From positions 62,001 to 126,000 of the forward strand of contig NZ_JBIGIC010000001.1 of NCBI RefSeq assembly GCF_043555985.1: 64,000 nucleotides of DNA. Direction: 5' to 3'. How positions within the stretch are numbered: the stretch's first letter is position 1; every line of letters begins with the position of its first letter. Shown piece by piece: positions 49,175-57,764 of the stretch. Both the position numbers and the translations under genes were made by a program. The notes below the pieces were generated by a model, which did no database searches, had not been told where the DNA came from, and saw only the letters and a list, made by a program, of their open reading frames with translations. This DNA comes from Pelomonas candidula (GTDB lineage Bacteria > Pseudomonadota > Gammaproteobacteria > Burkholderiales > Burkholderiaceae_C).

Positions 49175-51406
49175 ATGCCTGACGCCGCCCCTTCCTCCCC
49201 GCTGACCCCACCGCCGGCCCCACGCCGGCCCTCGGCCTATGCCTGGCCCATGGCCCTGATGCTGGCGGCCTGCGGCGGCGGAGGCGGCTCGTCCACGGAC
49301 GGCTCCGCCGCCACGCCGCCACCGGTGTCGGCAACGCCCAGCCCGCTGCCCATGCCGACGCCGGCTCCGGCCCCCGCGCCGACGCCCGCGCCATCGCCTG
49401 CGCCGTCCCCGTCTCCATCGCCCGCGCCGGCTCCCACGCCCACCCCGGCGCCTTCACCCACGCCCGCGCCATCGCCGGCGCCGACACCCACGCCTGCTCC
49501 TTCGCCGACACCGGCACCCAGCCCAACGCCGAGCCCCGCGCCAACACCCACCCCGCCGTCACCGCCGCCACCACCGTCCCCGGTGCAGGGCACCGTCGCC
49601 GCCGGCATGGCGATGTCCGGCGGCACGGTGCGCGTGCTGGACGAGACCGGCAAGGTCATCGCTTCGGGCAAGGCGGTTTCCGCGACCACGGGCGCCTACG
49701 GCCCGATCACACTGACCGGTGCGGGCCCGTTCCGCGTCGAGGCCTGCGGCACGGCGGGTGACCACGCACTATGCGTCTGGGGGGCGACAGCCGGCGGCAC
49801 GCTGAACCTGACGCCGTTGACCAGCGCCGTCACCGTGCTGGCCAGCGGCCAGTCTCCCGAGGCGCTGCGGACCGGCGCGGTGCAGGGACTCGCCGCCACC
49901 GACCTCGCTGCGGCCCAGACCCAGCTGCGCAGCGTGCTCGCCTCGGCGCTGGCCGACGCCGGCCTGGCCGCCAGCTTCGACCTGCTGACCGGCGCGCTGA
50001 CACCCGGCTCGCACACCGGCTACGACCGCCTGCTGGACACCATCGACGTGGGCCTGGGCCTGGACACCAAGGCCTACGTCACGCTCGGCACGGCGCTGGG
50101 CAGCGGCTGGGCCTACCTGGAGCCGGGCACGACGACCGGCAGCCTGAGTACCGATGCGTCGGCTTCACGCGTCGACCCCGCGGGTGTCGACAGCCTGTTC
50201 AAGTCGCTGGGCGCAGTCATGCCCTTCGCAGCCAAGTGCCCCAACGCGACGACGGGCCTGACGCCGCTGCTGGACACCAGCGTGCGCGCCAGCGCCGACT
50301 TCCTGCAGCCGGCCTTCTCCAACGTGGCCCAGGCCACCCAGGTGCTGTGCGGCCACATGGCCGGCCTGCTGGTGGGCGACACCGAATCGCTGGAAGGCGC
50401 CACGCTGCTGCCGACCGTGCCCAGCCGCTGCGATTTCTCGGGCACGGACCCGGTCTGCCGCGTCAAGCTGATCTTCAAGACCACCGTGGCCAACGGCACG
50501 ACGCCCAAGGACGTGCTGCGCCAGATCGGCATCGACCAGGTCGCGGTGAGGCGCGCCGGCGGCTGGCTGCTGATGGGCAACCGCCTGGAGGTGCAGGCCA
50601 GTGCCGTGGCCCGGCTGGTGCTGGCGCGCCGCGTCGACCAGACGGCCCCCGACGTCTACAACCGCTACCTGGACCTGCGCATCCCGGCCTGGTCCGGCCT
50701 GCAGTGCGCCCGCGCCAGCCAGAAGGACACCAGCGGCAACGATGTGCCCCTTGCGCTGTTCAAGCCGGCGAGCGGCGCCACCTACCTGAGCCTGTGGAGC
50801 GTCAGCAGCGCGGACGCCACGCCCAGCCTCGACCCGGCCAATGGCGCGACGCGCGGCACCGACCTCTTCACGTTGCCCGTGCCCAACGGTGCGGCGGGTG
50901 ACACGACGGCGCGCAATTTCGTGCGCGCCGGGCGCAACGTGAAGGTCGAGCTGTTCAGCGACGCCGCCTGCAGCACGCCGCTGGCGGGTGCAGACGGTGG
51001 CTCGGTCAGCATCGCCGTGGCGGGGCAGTTGCCCCTGGTCGCGTCCAACATGGCCGGACTGCCCTGGCCGGCGCTAGCAACCGCCGCCACCACAGCGCTG
51101 ACCGGCCTGAACGGCGCCGCCAAGGCCAAGCTCACGTTCGCGCCGACCTGGACCTTTCCGCGTGCCGACGCCGTGCCCAACCGCGCCCAGCTGTGCACGA
51201 CGGACACGACCTGCGGCAGCAAGCTCGCCGACCTGGAGCTGGCCCCGTCGGCCTTGACCGCCGCGCTGAACCCCACGCTGGGCACGACCGCGCTGCAGGC
51301 CGGCGACTACAAGCTGCTGCGCATCACCAGCCGCACGGCGGATGGCCTCGTGCTGCAGCTGGACGCGGCGTCCTGCACGGCGCAGGTGGCCGGCCAGTCC
51401 TGCTGA
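49175..51406 (+). CDS. Large proline-rich surface lipoprotein
   Basis: This 743-aa protein has an unusual leader (SSPLTPPPAPRRPSAYAW) and lipobox MLAAC, predicting lipid attachment at Cys33 followed by a GGGGGSS spacer. Residues about 49-136 are a dense Pro/Ala/Ser/Thr repeat that would extend the rest away from the membrane. A carboxypeptidase-regulatory-like beta domain (about 140-200, VAAGMAMSGGTVRVLDETGKVIASG) and a large domain with cysteines (CPNATTG, CDFSGTDPVCR) follow. No enzyme family is recognised. ATG 49175 is chosen over an upstream TTG. No operon partner is seen. Confidence 0.78.
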   Translation: MPDAAPSSPLTPPPAPRRPSAYAWPMALMLAACGGGGGSSTDGSAATPPPVSATPSPLPMPTPAPAPAPTPAPSPAPSPSPSPAPAPTPTPAPSPTPAPSPAPTPTPAPSPTPAPSPTPSPAPTPTPPSPPPPPSPVQGTVAAGMAMSGGTVRVLDETGKVIASGKAVSATTGAYGPITLTGAGPFRVEACGTAGDHALCVWGATAGGTLNLTPLTSAVTVLASGQSPEALRTGAVQGLAATDLAAAQTQLRSVLASALADAGLAASFDLLTGALTPGSHTGYDRLLDTIDVGLGLDTKAYVTLGTALGSGWAYLEPGTTTGSLSTDASASRVDPAGVDSLFKSLGAVMPFAAKCPNATTGLTPLLDTSVRASADFLQPAFSNVAQATQVLCGHMAGLLVGDTESLEGATLLPTVPSRCDFSGTDPVCRVKLIFKTTVANGTTPKDVLRQIGIDQVAVRRAGGWLLMGNRLEVQASAVARLVLARRVDQTAPDVYNRYLDLRIPAWSGLQCARASQKDTSGNDVPLALFKPASGATYLSLWSVSSADATPSLDPANGATRGTDLFTLPVPNGAAGDTTARNFVRAGRNVKVELFSDAACSTPLAGADGGSVSIAVAGQLPLVASNMAGLPWPALATAATTALTGLNGAAKAKLTFAPTWTFPRADAVPNRAQLCTTDTTCGSKLADLELAPSALTAALNPTLGTTALQAGDYKLLRITSRTADGLVLQLDAASCTAQVAGQSC
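49319..49583 (+). repeat. Proline-rich coding repeat
   Basis: This is a run of CCN-dominated codons alternating Pro with Ala, Ser or Thr, in units such as TPAPSP and APTPTPAPSP. Unit order is irregular, so it probably grows and shrinks by slippage. It codes the stalk of the lipoprotein 49175-51406. A shorter, similar stretch codes for PVPAPTPAPTPAPTPAPAP in the gene at 58867-62127. Confidence 0.85.
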
Positions 51407-51419
51407 CGCGCACGGCGCC

Positions 51420-52286
51420 TCAAGCCGGCTTCACGCGCTCGGCCACGAAGCTCCGGTAGGAGCGCAGCGGGCGGCCGAGCAACTGCTCCAGCTTCTGCTC
51501 CGCACCGTCCTGGGCGAGCTGGCCCAGTTGCTGGATGCGGCTCAGCATCAACCGCAGGTCGTAGGCCATCCAGCCCGGCGCGTGCCGTGCCAGCTGCGCC
51601 TCGAAGGCCTGCACGTCGTCGCCGGCGTAATGGACGTCGCGACCCAGCGCCTGGCTCCAGATGGCAGCGGCCTGCATGCCGTTGACGACCTCCGGCCCCA
51701 CCACTTCCAGCATCAGCCGCGGCAGCGGCGCGGGGGCGCGATCGCGGCGCAGCAGCTCGGCCACGGCGATATCGGCGATGTCGCGTGCATCCACCATCGC
51801 ACAGCCGACCGCGCCGATGGGCATGGGGAACACGCCGTGGTTCTCGACGACCGGCTGGATCTGCACGTCGTTCTGCATGAAGTAGGCCGGACGCAGGATG
51901 GTGGCCGGCAGGTCCAGGCTGTCGATCATGCGTTCCACCGTGTACTTGCCGGTGAAGTGCGGCACGTCGGTGTAGAGGTCGGCATTGATGACCGACAGGT
52001 AGACGATGCGCTGGATGCCCGCCTCGCGGGCCACGTTCAGCGCCTGCAGCGACTGCGTCACCTCGTCGGCCGCGAGCGCGTTCAGCAGGAACAGCGTGCG
52101 CACGCCCGACATAGCCTGGCGCAGAGAGGCCACGTTGGTGAGGTCGCCCACCGCGCGCTTCACGCCGGCAGGCAGCGCCGCCTCCGGCTTGCGCACGAGG
52201 GCGGTGACGTCTGCGCCCTGGCTGGCGAGACCTTGGACGACGAGGGAACCGATGGTGCCGGTGGCGCCGATGACGAGGATGCTCAT
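51420..52286 (-). CDS. NmrA-like NAD(P)-binding protein
   Basis: This 288-aa protein has the NAD(P) motif ILVIGATGTIGSLVVQGL at the N-terminus and YLSVINADLYTDVPHFTGKYTVE typical of NmrA/quinone-reductase-2-like atypical SDRs. These sense redox state or reduce quinones. It is divergent from a LysR gene 116 bases away, a common layout for this family, and the LysR protein is the likely regulator. The substrate is unknown. Confidence 0.87.
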   Translation of the reverse strand: MSILVIGATGTIGSLVVQGLASQGADVTALVRKPEAALPAGVKRAVGDLTNVASLRQAMSGVRTLFLLNALAADEVTQSLQALNVAREAGIQRIVYLSVINADLYTDVPHFTGKYTVERMIDSLDLPATILRPAYFMQNDVQIQPVVENHGVFPMPIGAVGCAMVDARDIADIAVAELLRRDRAPAPLPRLMLEVVGPEVVNGMQAAAIWSQALGRDVHYAGDDVQAFEAQLARHAPGWMAYDLRLMLSRIQQLGQLAQDGAEQKLEQLLGRPLRSYRSFVAERVKPA

Positions 52287-52401
52287 TTGAAGACTCCGTG
52301 ATTCGGAAGGGTTGTGGGAAGGAACGGAACGAAAGATAGGCTGTTGCACTTCATAAACACAGTCGCCAAAATCAAGATTCACTGTCTTGAATTCAGAACA
52401 C

Positions 52402-53277
52402 ATGGACCTGAACGCACTGGCGGACTTCAACCTGGTGGCCACGCACGGCGGCTTCGGGCGGGCCAGCCGCGCCAGCCGGCGCTCCAAGGCCACGCTGTCC
52501 CGCCGCGTGGCGGACCTGGAGGAACAGCTGGGCGTGCGCCTCATCGAGCGCAGCACCAAGGGCCTGGAGCTGACCGAGGCCGGCCAGCTGCTGCTGGCCC
52601 GCACCGAGGGCCCGATGCACGAGGTGACCGACGCCATCACGGCGGCCCGCGAGGGCACCGGCACGGTCAGCGGGCGGCTGCGCATCGCCGCGCCCGTGCT
52701 GTTCGCGCAGCTGGCGATGGGGCGGCTGGCGGCCGAGTTCCGGCGCCTCTACCCCGACGTCACGCTGGACGTCGTGTCCGAGGACCGCCTGGTGGACCTG
52801 GTGGACGAGCAGTTCGACGTGGCCATCCGCCCCAACCCGCGGCCGGACACGGCGCTGGTCGGGCGCTGTTTTGCGAAGGACCGGCTCGTCGTGGTGGCCG
52901 CGCCCTCCATCCCGATGCCGGCTGCGGGGCCGACACCGGTGCGCGTGGACGCCATCGTCAACGCCCACCGCGACGGCGACACCTGGGCGCTTGACGGCAG
53001 CAGCCTGGCGCTCGAGCCGGTGCCCGTGCTGCGCCTGTCGTCCATGCTGATGCTGCGCGACGCCGCCCTGGCCGGCGCGGGCGTGACCCGGGTGCCGCGG
53101 TCCATCGTCTGGCAGCAACTGGCCAGCGGCGCGCTGGTGCAGTGGGGTGAGACGGGCCCGGCGGTGGAGCTGTGGGTGCTGCACACGTCGCGGCGGCTGG
53201 CCAGCCCGAAAGTGAAAGCATTCGTGGACTTCATGGCGGCCCGCTACCCGGACGGCTCGCTCGCGCTGAGCGGCTGA
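52402..53277 (+). CDS. LysR family transcriptional regulator
   Basis: This 291-aa regulator has the N-terminal wHTH (LADFNLVATHGGFGRASRASRRSKATLSRRVADLEEQLG) and a LysR effector domain (about residues 90-285). Its sequence resembles LysR proteins next to NmrA-like reductases or pirin. ATG 52402 is used; an in-frame TTG lies 5 codons earlier. The gap to the divergent reductase gene is AT-richer than its surroundings, as expected for a control region, though no clear T-N11-A box stands out. Confidence 0.88.
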   Translation: MDLNALADFNLVATHGGFGRASRASRRSKATLSRRVADLEEQLGVRLIERSTKGLELTEAGQLLLARTEGPMHEVTDAITAAREGTGTVSGRLRIAAPVLFAQLAMGRLAAEFRRLYPDVTLDVVSEDRLVDLVDEQFDVAIRPNPRPDTALVGRCFAKDRLVVVAAPSIPMPAAGPTPVRVDAIVNAHRDGDTWALDGSSLALEPVPVLRLSSMLMLRDAALAGAGVTRVPRSIVWQQLASGALVQWGETGPAVELWVLHTSRRLASPKVKAFVDFMAARYPDGSLALSG

Positions 53278-53336
53278 GCCGCTTGCCGCGCCGCCCGCGT
53301 TCTTCTACGCTGGGCCATCCACACGAGGAGACTCCG

Positions 53337-55391
53337 ATGAGCGCCAGCCTGGACCCGCGAGTGAGCACGATCCGCACGGTCGCGCTGGTCGGCCCTGCGG
53401 CGGCCGGCAAGACGCTGCTGCTGGACGCACTGCTGGCGCACGCCGGCGCCATCCCGCAGGCCGGCAGCATCGAGCGCGGCAGCACGGTGTCAGACCACGA
53501 TCCGCTCGAAAAACGCCTGGGCCACTCGCTGCAGTCCAGCCTCGCCCACTTCACGCACGGGGCATGTCGCGTGCATGCCATCGACACGCCCGGCGCGCCG
53601 GACTTCGTCGGCCAGGCCCTGCCCGCGCTGGAGGCGGCGGATACGGCGCTGGTCGTCATCAACGCGCAGAACGGCATCGAGCTGATGGCGCAGCGCATGC
53701 TGCAGGCGGCGGGTGAGCGCGGCCTGGCACGGCTCGTCGTCGTCAACAAGATCGACGCGCCCGACGTCGATCTGCCCGGGCTGCTCGCGCAGCTGCGCGA
53801 GGTGTTCGGCAAGGAATGCCTGCCGCTCAACCTGCCCGCCGACGGCGGCCAGCGGGTCGCCGACTGCTTCTTCGCGGCCTCGGGAGAGGCCGATTTTTCG
53901 TCCGTCGCCGAAGCGCACCGTGCGCTGGTTGAGCAGGTCGTGGAAGTGGACGCCGCCTTCGTCGACCGCTACCTGACCGACGGTGACGTCGACCCGAAGG
54001 AGCTGCACGCACCGCTGGAGCAGGCGCTGCGCGAGGGGCACCTGATCCCGGTCTGCTTCTGTTCCGCCAGGACCGGCGCCGGCGTCGGCGAGCTGCTGGC
54101 AGCCATCGAGGCCCTGATGCCCAACCCGGCCGAGGGCAACCCACCGCCCTTTCTGGAAGGCAAAGGCACCGAGCCGGCGCCCTACCCCGCCACGCCCGAC
54201 CCGTCGGCCCATGTGCTGGCCCATGTCTTCAAGATCGTCGCCGACCCCTACCTCGGCAAGATGGGCGTCATGCGCGTGCACCAGGGCCGCGTCGCCAAGG
54301 GCGGCCTGCTGTTCGTGGGCCACGCGCGCAAACCCATTCGCGTCGGCCATCTGTTCATGCTGCAGGGCCCGAAGCACGTGGACATCGACGAGGCGCTGCC
54401 GGGCGACCTGTGCGCCGTCGCCAAGGTCGACGACATCGCCTTCGACGCTGTGCTGCACGACGCGCAGGAGGACGAGCACATCTTCCTCAAACCGCTGGAC
54501 TTCCCGACGCCCGTGCACGGCCTGGCCATCAGCCCGGCGCGGCGCGGTGACGAACAGAAGCTGTGGGAGGTGCTGGCGCGGCTCGTCGACGAGGACCCCT
54601 GCCTGCGCATCGAGCAGGCAGGCGAGACCCACCAGACCCTGGTCTACGGCCTCGGCGAGCTGCACCTGCGCCTGCTGCTGGAGCGCGTGCGCGAGCTCTA
54701 CAAGGGCGACGTCGTCACCGAGCCGCCACGCATCGCCTATCGCGAGACCATCTCGGCGCCGGCGGAAGGCCACTACCGCCACAAGAAGCAGAGCGGCGGC
54801 GCGGGCCAGTTCGGCGAGGTCTACCTGCGCATCGAGCCACTGGAGCGCGGCGCCGGCTTCGAGTTCGTCGATGCGGTCAAGGGCGGCACCATCCCCGGCC
54901 AGTTCATGCCCGCCGTCGAGAAAGGCGTGCGCTCGGCGCTGGCCAGCGGCGTCATCGCCGGCTACCCGCTGATGGACCTGCGGGTCGTCGTCTACGACGG
55001 CAAGCATCACTCGGTGGACAGCAAGGAGATCGCCTTCGTCACGGCCGGCCGCCGCGCCATGATCGAGGCCGTGCGGGCCGCGAAGCCGCTGGTGCTGGAG
55101 CCCATCGTGCAGGTCGAGATCACGGCGCCCGAGCACGGCATCGGCGACATCACCGGCGACCTCGCCTCACGCCGCGGCCAGGTCAACGGCACGCGTGCCG
55201 CCGTGCCGGGCAGCCTCATCGTGCAGGGCCTGGCGCCGCTGGCCGAGCTGGCCAGCTACCAGACGCGTCTCAACGCGATGACGGCCGGCGAGGGTCGCTA
55301 CACGCTGCTGCTGTCGCACTACGAGGCCGTGCCGCCCCACACGCAGACCGCGCTGGTGGGCGCCTACAAGGGCGGCGACGAGGCGGAGTGA
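53337..55391 (+). CDS. Elongation factor G-like GTPase
   Basis: This 684-aa protein has a G domain (P-loop GPAAAGKT, DTPGAPDF, NKID), then the EF-G domain II-V order with DIDEALPGDLCAVAKVDDI, a domain-IV stretch (RHKKQSGGAGQFGEVYLRIEP) and a domain V end. It is distinct from housekeeping FusA: the switch-I region reads ERGSTVSDHDPLEKRLGHSLQ. Such EF-G paralogues are common in Burkholderiales, and their exact step (recycling or stress translation) is not settled. GAGGAGA lies upstream of ATG 53337. A weak hairpin (CGTTGC/GCAACG, 55395-55414) follows. Confidence 0.9.
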   Translation: MSASLDPRVSTIRTVALVGPAAAGKTLLLDALLAHAGAIPQAGSIERGSTVSDHDPLEKRLGHSLQSSLAHFTHGACRVHAIDTPGAPDFVGQALPALEAADTALVVINAQNGIELMAQRMLQAAGERGLARLVVVNKIDAPDVDLPGLLAQLREVFGKECLPLNLPADGGQRVADCFFAASGEADFSSVAEAHRALVEQVVEVDAAFVDRYLTDGDVDPKELHAPLEQALREGHLIPVCFCSARTGAGVGELLAAIEALMPNPAEGNPPPFLEGKGTEPAPYPATPDPSAHVLAHVFKIVADPYLGKMGVMRVHQGRVAKGGLLFVGHARKPIRVGHLFMLQGPKHVDIDEALPGDLCAVAKVDDIAFDAVLHDAQEDEHIFLKPLDFPTPVHGLAISPARRGDEQKLWEVLARLVDEDPCLRIEQAGETHQTLVYGLGELHLRLLLERVRELYKGDVVTEPPRIAYRETISAPAEGHYRHKKQSGGAGQFGEVYLRIEPLERGAGFEFVDAVKGGTIPGQFMPAVEKGVRSALASGVIAGYPLMDLRVVVYDGKHHSVDSKEIAFVTAGRRAMIEAVRAAKPLVLEPIVQVEITAPEHGIGDITGDLASRRGQVNGTRAAVPGSLIVQGLAPLAELASYQTRLNAMTAGEGRYTLLLSHYEAVPPHTQTALVGAYKGGDEAE

Positions 55392-55515
55392 GTTCGTTGC
55401 CTCGCTGAGCAACGCGCCTTGCCCTGGGCCTGCCGCACGCCGAAGCGGCAACAACTCTCACGCGGGCGCTCCGTGAGCCGAAGGGCTGGTGAACGGAGAT
55501 TTATCATTCACCCCT

Positions 55516-56073
55516 ATGTCCCCCGCCCCCCGCGATGTTGCCCAGGTCCGCCTGGACAACGCGATGCGGCTGTTCGAAGAGTTCGTCAGCGCCACCGTCA
55601 AACACCCTGATGCCGCCACCCTGCGCGGTCTGGAGAGGCGCTTCGCGGAGCGCTTGCAGATCCAGCCCAGCTACTGGAGCCAGATCAAGGGCCGCTCGCG
55701 CCAGATCGGCGAGCGGCTGGCACGCCAGTTCGAGCAGCTGTGCCACAAGCCGCCCGGCTGGATGGACCTGGAGCACGGCAGCATGGCCATTGCCGCTGCG
55801 CCCTCCAGCACGGCACCTGCGCCGGCCAACGTCTCACCCAGCCTGCCGCAGGACGACGACGAGCGCTTCATCGTCGGCCTCGTGCTGACCTACTACCGCC
55901 GCCACCCGCAGCGCGCCCGCACGCGGCTGCTGGACCTGCTCGGCGAGGTGCTGACGCCCGAGCCCGCCGCGCCGCCGCCGCCCAAGCCGTCCGCACCCAG
56001 CCCGCAGGCCGAGTTGGACGAATGGCGCCAGCTGCAGTCGCGCATCGCGCCGCTGAAAACCAAGAAACGCTGA
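55516..56073 (+). CDS. XRE-like DNA-binding protein
   Basis: This 185-aa protein has an N-terminal helical region ending in QPSYWSQIKGRSRQIGERLARQFEQLCHKPPGWMD. This is the recognition-helix and cap pattern of CI/S24-type XRE repressors (SxISQIKxG...IGxxxARxIExxxGxPxGWLD). A linker and a second helical part (ERFIVGLVLTYYRRHPQRARTRLLDLLGEVL) follow; no peptidase domain is present. ATG 55516 is the family-like start; GTG 55489 is an alternative with AAGGG before it. Two TTGCGCAA palindromes lie just downstream (56139-56176) and are candidate targets. Confidence 0.68.
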   Translation: MSPAPRDVAQVRLDNAMRLFEEFVSATVKHPDAATLRGLERRFAERLQIQPSYWSQIKGRSRQIGERLARQFEQLCHKPPGWMDLEHGSMAIAAAPSSTAPAPANVSPSLPQDDDERFIVGLVLTYYRRHPQRARTRLLDLLGEVLTPEPAAPPPPKPSAPSPQAELDEWRQLQSRIAPLKTKKR

Positions 56074-56138
56074 TCCTTGCGCGCATCCGTCATTGGACGG
56101 CGCCACCCCTCCACGTTAGGGATGTTGGATAAAAGCTG

Positions 56139-56176
56139 CTTGCGCAAGAGCAACGTTTGTTTATCATTTGCGCAAG
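56139..56176 (+). promoter_or_regulatory. Promoter flanked by two TTGCGCAA palindromes
   Basis: CTTGCGCAAG (56139-56148) and TTTGCGCAAG (56167-56176) are 28 bases apart centre to centre. Between them lies a promoter: -35 TTGCGC (56140-56145) and -10 TATCAT (56162-56167) with a 16-base spacer. Each site covers one promoter element, the classic layout for repression. It sits in the 286-base gap between the XRE-like gene and the 63-aa gene at 56360; the remainder of this gap shows nothing else clear. Confidence 0.62.
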
Positions 56177-56359
56177 TTGTGACGCCAGAAGTCCTCGGCA
56201 TCACAGCGACGCCAGCACCCCAACGCCCCTGACCGCCCGGCCCGCCTGCCTCGAGCGCAGGCCCCGGGCACCCCTCCCTTTTCGCGCAAAAGCCAGGCCC
56301 GCCCGGGTCGAGCCGCTGCATTGCCCGCCGCCCGCGCGCGGCGCCCACCGGAGCCTTTC

Positions 56360-56551
56360 ATGCCCCAGTTCACCTCTCCCCGCCCGATGCGTATCCGCAC
56401 CGCCAAGCCGCGCAATCCGCTCGTGGCCCCGGCGCTCAAACGCCAGGCCGGCCGACATCAGAGCCCCAACGACGCCCATGCCCTGCGCCAGCAGGCCCGG
56501 CTGGAGTTGCGACGACTGCTGCGCGACCGCTTCCCCGACGACAGCCCCTGA
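56360..56551 (+). CDS. Small basic hypothetical protein (63 aa)
   Basis: This 63-aa protein is basic, with RPMRIRTAKPRNPLVAPALK and a C-terminal amphipathic helix (DAHALRQQARLELRRLLRDRF). CCGGAGC lies 6 bases before ATG 56360. The promoter with TTGCGCAA sites lies 184 bases upstream. No family is recognised. It may be co-transcribed with the 79-aa gene 65 bases on. Confidence 0.62.
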   Translation: MPQFTSPRPMRIRTAKPRNPLVAPALKRQAGRHQSPNDAHALRQQARLELRRLLRDRFPDDSP

Positions 56552-56616
56552 CACGCCCGCGCTGACCGCCCTCTCATCCATGTCATGAGGGCCGGCCAGC
56601 GCGCAAGGAGACCCTC

Positions 56617-56856
56617 ATGAGATTGATCGAGTTGAGCGGCCCCGACGCCGCCGAAGCCCACGCCGCCTGGGCCCGCCGCTGGAGCCGCATCAAGCGCGCC
56701 GCCCGCGCGATCCGGCTGGTGTTCTCGCCCGCCTACCGCCAGCGCCGCCGCGCCCGCAGCCAGCTGGAGTTCTACGCCGAAGCCGGCGCACCCGAAGGCG
56801 CGCTGTATGTCGACGGCCAGCTCGTCGCCCAGCTGGACGGCGTGCGCAGGCTGTGA
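56617..56856 (+). CDS. Small hypothetical protein (79 aa)
   Basis: This 79-aa protein has a basic helix in the middle (RWSRIKRAARAIRLVFSPAYRQRRRARSQLEFY) and an end with YVDGQLVAQLDGVRRL. AAGGAGA lies 6 bases upstream of the ATG. A hairpin terminator follows at 56872. No family is recognised. Nucleic acid or membrane binding is possible from its charge. Confidence 0.65.
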   Translation: MRLIELSGPDAAEAHAAWARRWSRIKRAARAIRLVFSPAYRQRRRARSQLEFYAEAGAPEGALYVDGQLVAQLDGVRRL

Positions 56857-56871
56857 ACTGATGCCCTAACC

Positions 56872-56900
56872 GGGGCCTCATGCGATGAGCATGGGGCCCC
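56872..56900 (+). terminator. Hairpin terminator after the 79-aa gene
   Basis: GGGGCC-T-CATGC (56872-56883) and GCATG-G-GGCCCC (56889-56900) pair with one mismatch around a five-base loop. It lies 16 bases after the stop of the 79-aa gene and 22 bases before the HDOD gene. No T-run follows. Confidence 0.55.
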
Positions 56901-56921
56901 GCATCGGCCTAGCATCAGCGC

Positions 56922-57764
56922 ATGTCCGACCGCCTGCGCCTGACCGCTCCGCTACCCAGCCTGGATGCCTGGGTGGAGGCCTTCGCGCGCGCCGAGATTC
57001 CGGTGCTGACCGAGACGGCCGAGTCTCTGGAGCAGATGCGTGCAACCGAGGACGATGTCGACGCCAACGGCCTCGGCGAGATGATTGCCGCCGACCCGCT
57101 GATGACGCTGAAGGTGCTGGCGCTGGCCAGCGAACTCAGGCGCGGTCGCAGCATCGGGCTGCAGGCCGACCCCGAGACGCCGACCGCGGCACTGGTGTTG
57201 ATGGGCATCTCGCCCTTCTTCCGGGCGTTCGGGCCTCAGCCGACGATGGAGGACGTGCTGGCCGACCATGAGCAGGCGATCCTGGGCCTGTCGCGCGTCA
57301 TGCAGCGCGCCGAGCGGGCGTCGCGCTACGCGCTGGGTTTTGCGGCCCACCGCGCCGACCCCGACGCCGCCGTCATCCACAGCGCCGCGCTCCTGCACGA
57401 TTTCGCCGAGATGCTGCTGTGGGTACACGCGCCCGACCTGGCCCTGCAGATCGCCGCGCTGCAGGACGCCGACCATGCGCTGCGCAGCGCCGCCGCACAG
57501 CGCCAGGTGCTGGGCATCGAGCTGGCGGACCTGGAGCAGGCGTTGATGAGACGCTGGCACCTGCCCGAGCTGCTGACACACATCACCGACGACAAGCACG
57601 CCCGTGACCCGCAGGTTCGCTGCGTGCATCTGGCCGTGCGCCTGGCGCGGCACACGGCCCGGGGCTGGGACGACGCGGCCGTGCCGGACGATCTGCACGA
57701 CATCGCCGAGTTACTCAATCTCAGCGAGTCGCACACCCTCAAGCTGCTCCACGAGTTCGACTAG
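56922..57764 (+). CDS. HDOD domain protein
   Basis: This 280-aa protein has an HDOD-type region (about residues 20-240; NGLGEMIAADPLMTLKVLALAS, IHSAALLHDFAEMLLWVHAP). HDOD proteins are HD-like but usually lack metal-dependent hydrolysis, and act in signalling, often with c-di-GMP or chemotaxis proteins. Here an HD pair does occur in LLHDFAEM. Its stop abuts the stop of the convergent homocysteine methyltransferase gene. Confidence 0.85.
   Translation: MSDRLRLTAPLPSLDAWVEAFARAEIPVLTETAESLEQMRATEDDVDANGLGEMIAADPLMTLKVLALASELRRGRSIGLQADPETPTAALVLMGISPFFRAFGPQPTMEDVLADHEQAILGLSRVMQRAERASRYALGFAAHRADPDAAVIHSAALLHDFAEMLLWVHAPDLALQIAALQDADHALRSAAAQRQVLGIELADLEQALMRRWHLPELLTHITDDKHARDPQVRCVHLAVRLARHTARGWDDAAVPDDLHDIAELLNLSESHTLKLLHEFD

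Noticed and set aside
49319..49583. A CRISPR-like or tandem DNA repeat array
   Set aside because: The repeat is irregular, in frame and codes for a Pro/Ala/Ser/Thr stalk; there are no equal spacers.
52287..52401. A T-N11-A LysR box in the NmrA-LysR gap
   Set aside because: Several weak matches are possible in this AT-richer gap and none is a good inverted repeat, so no single site can be supported.
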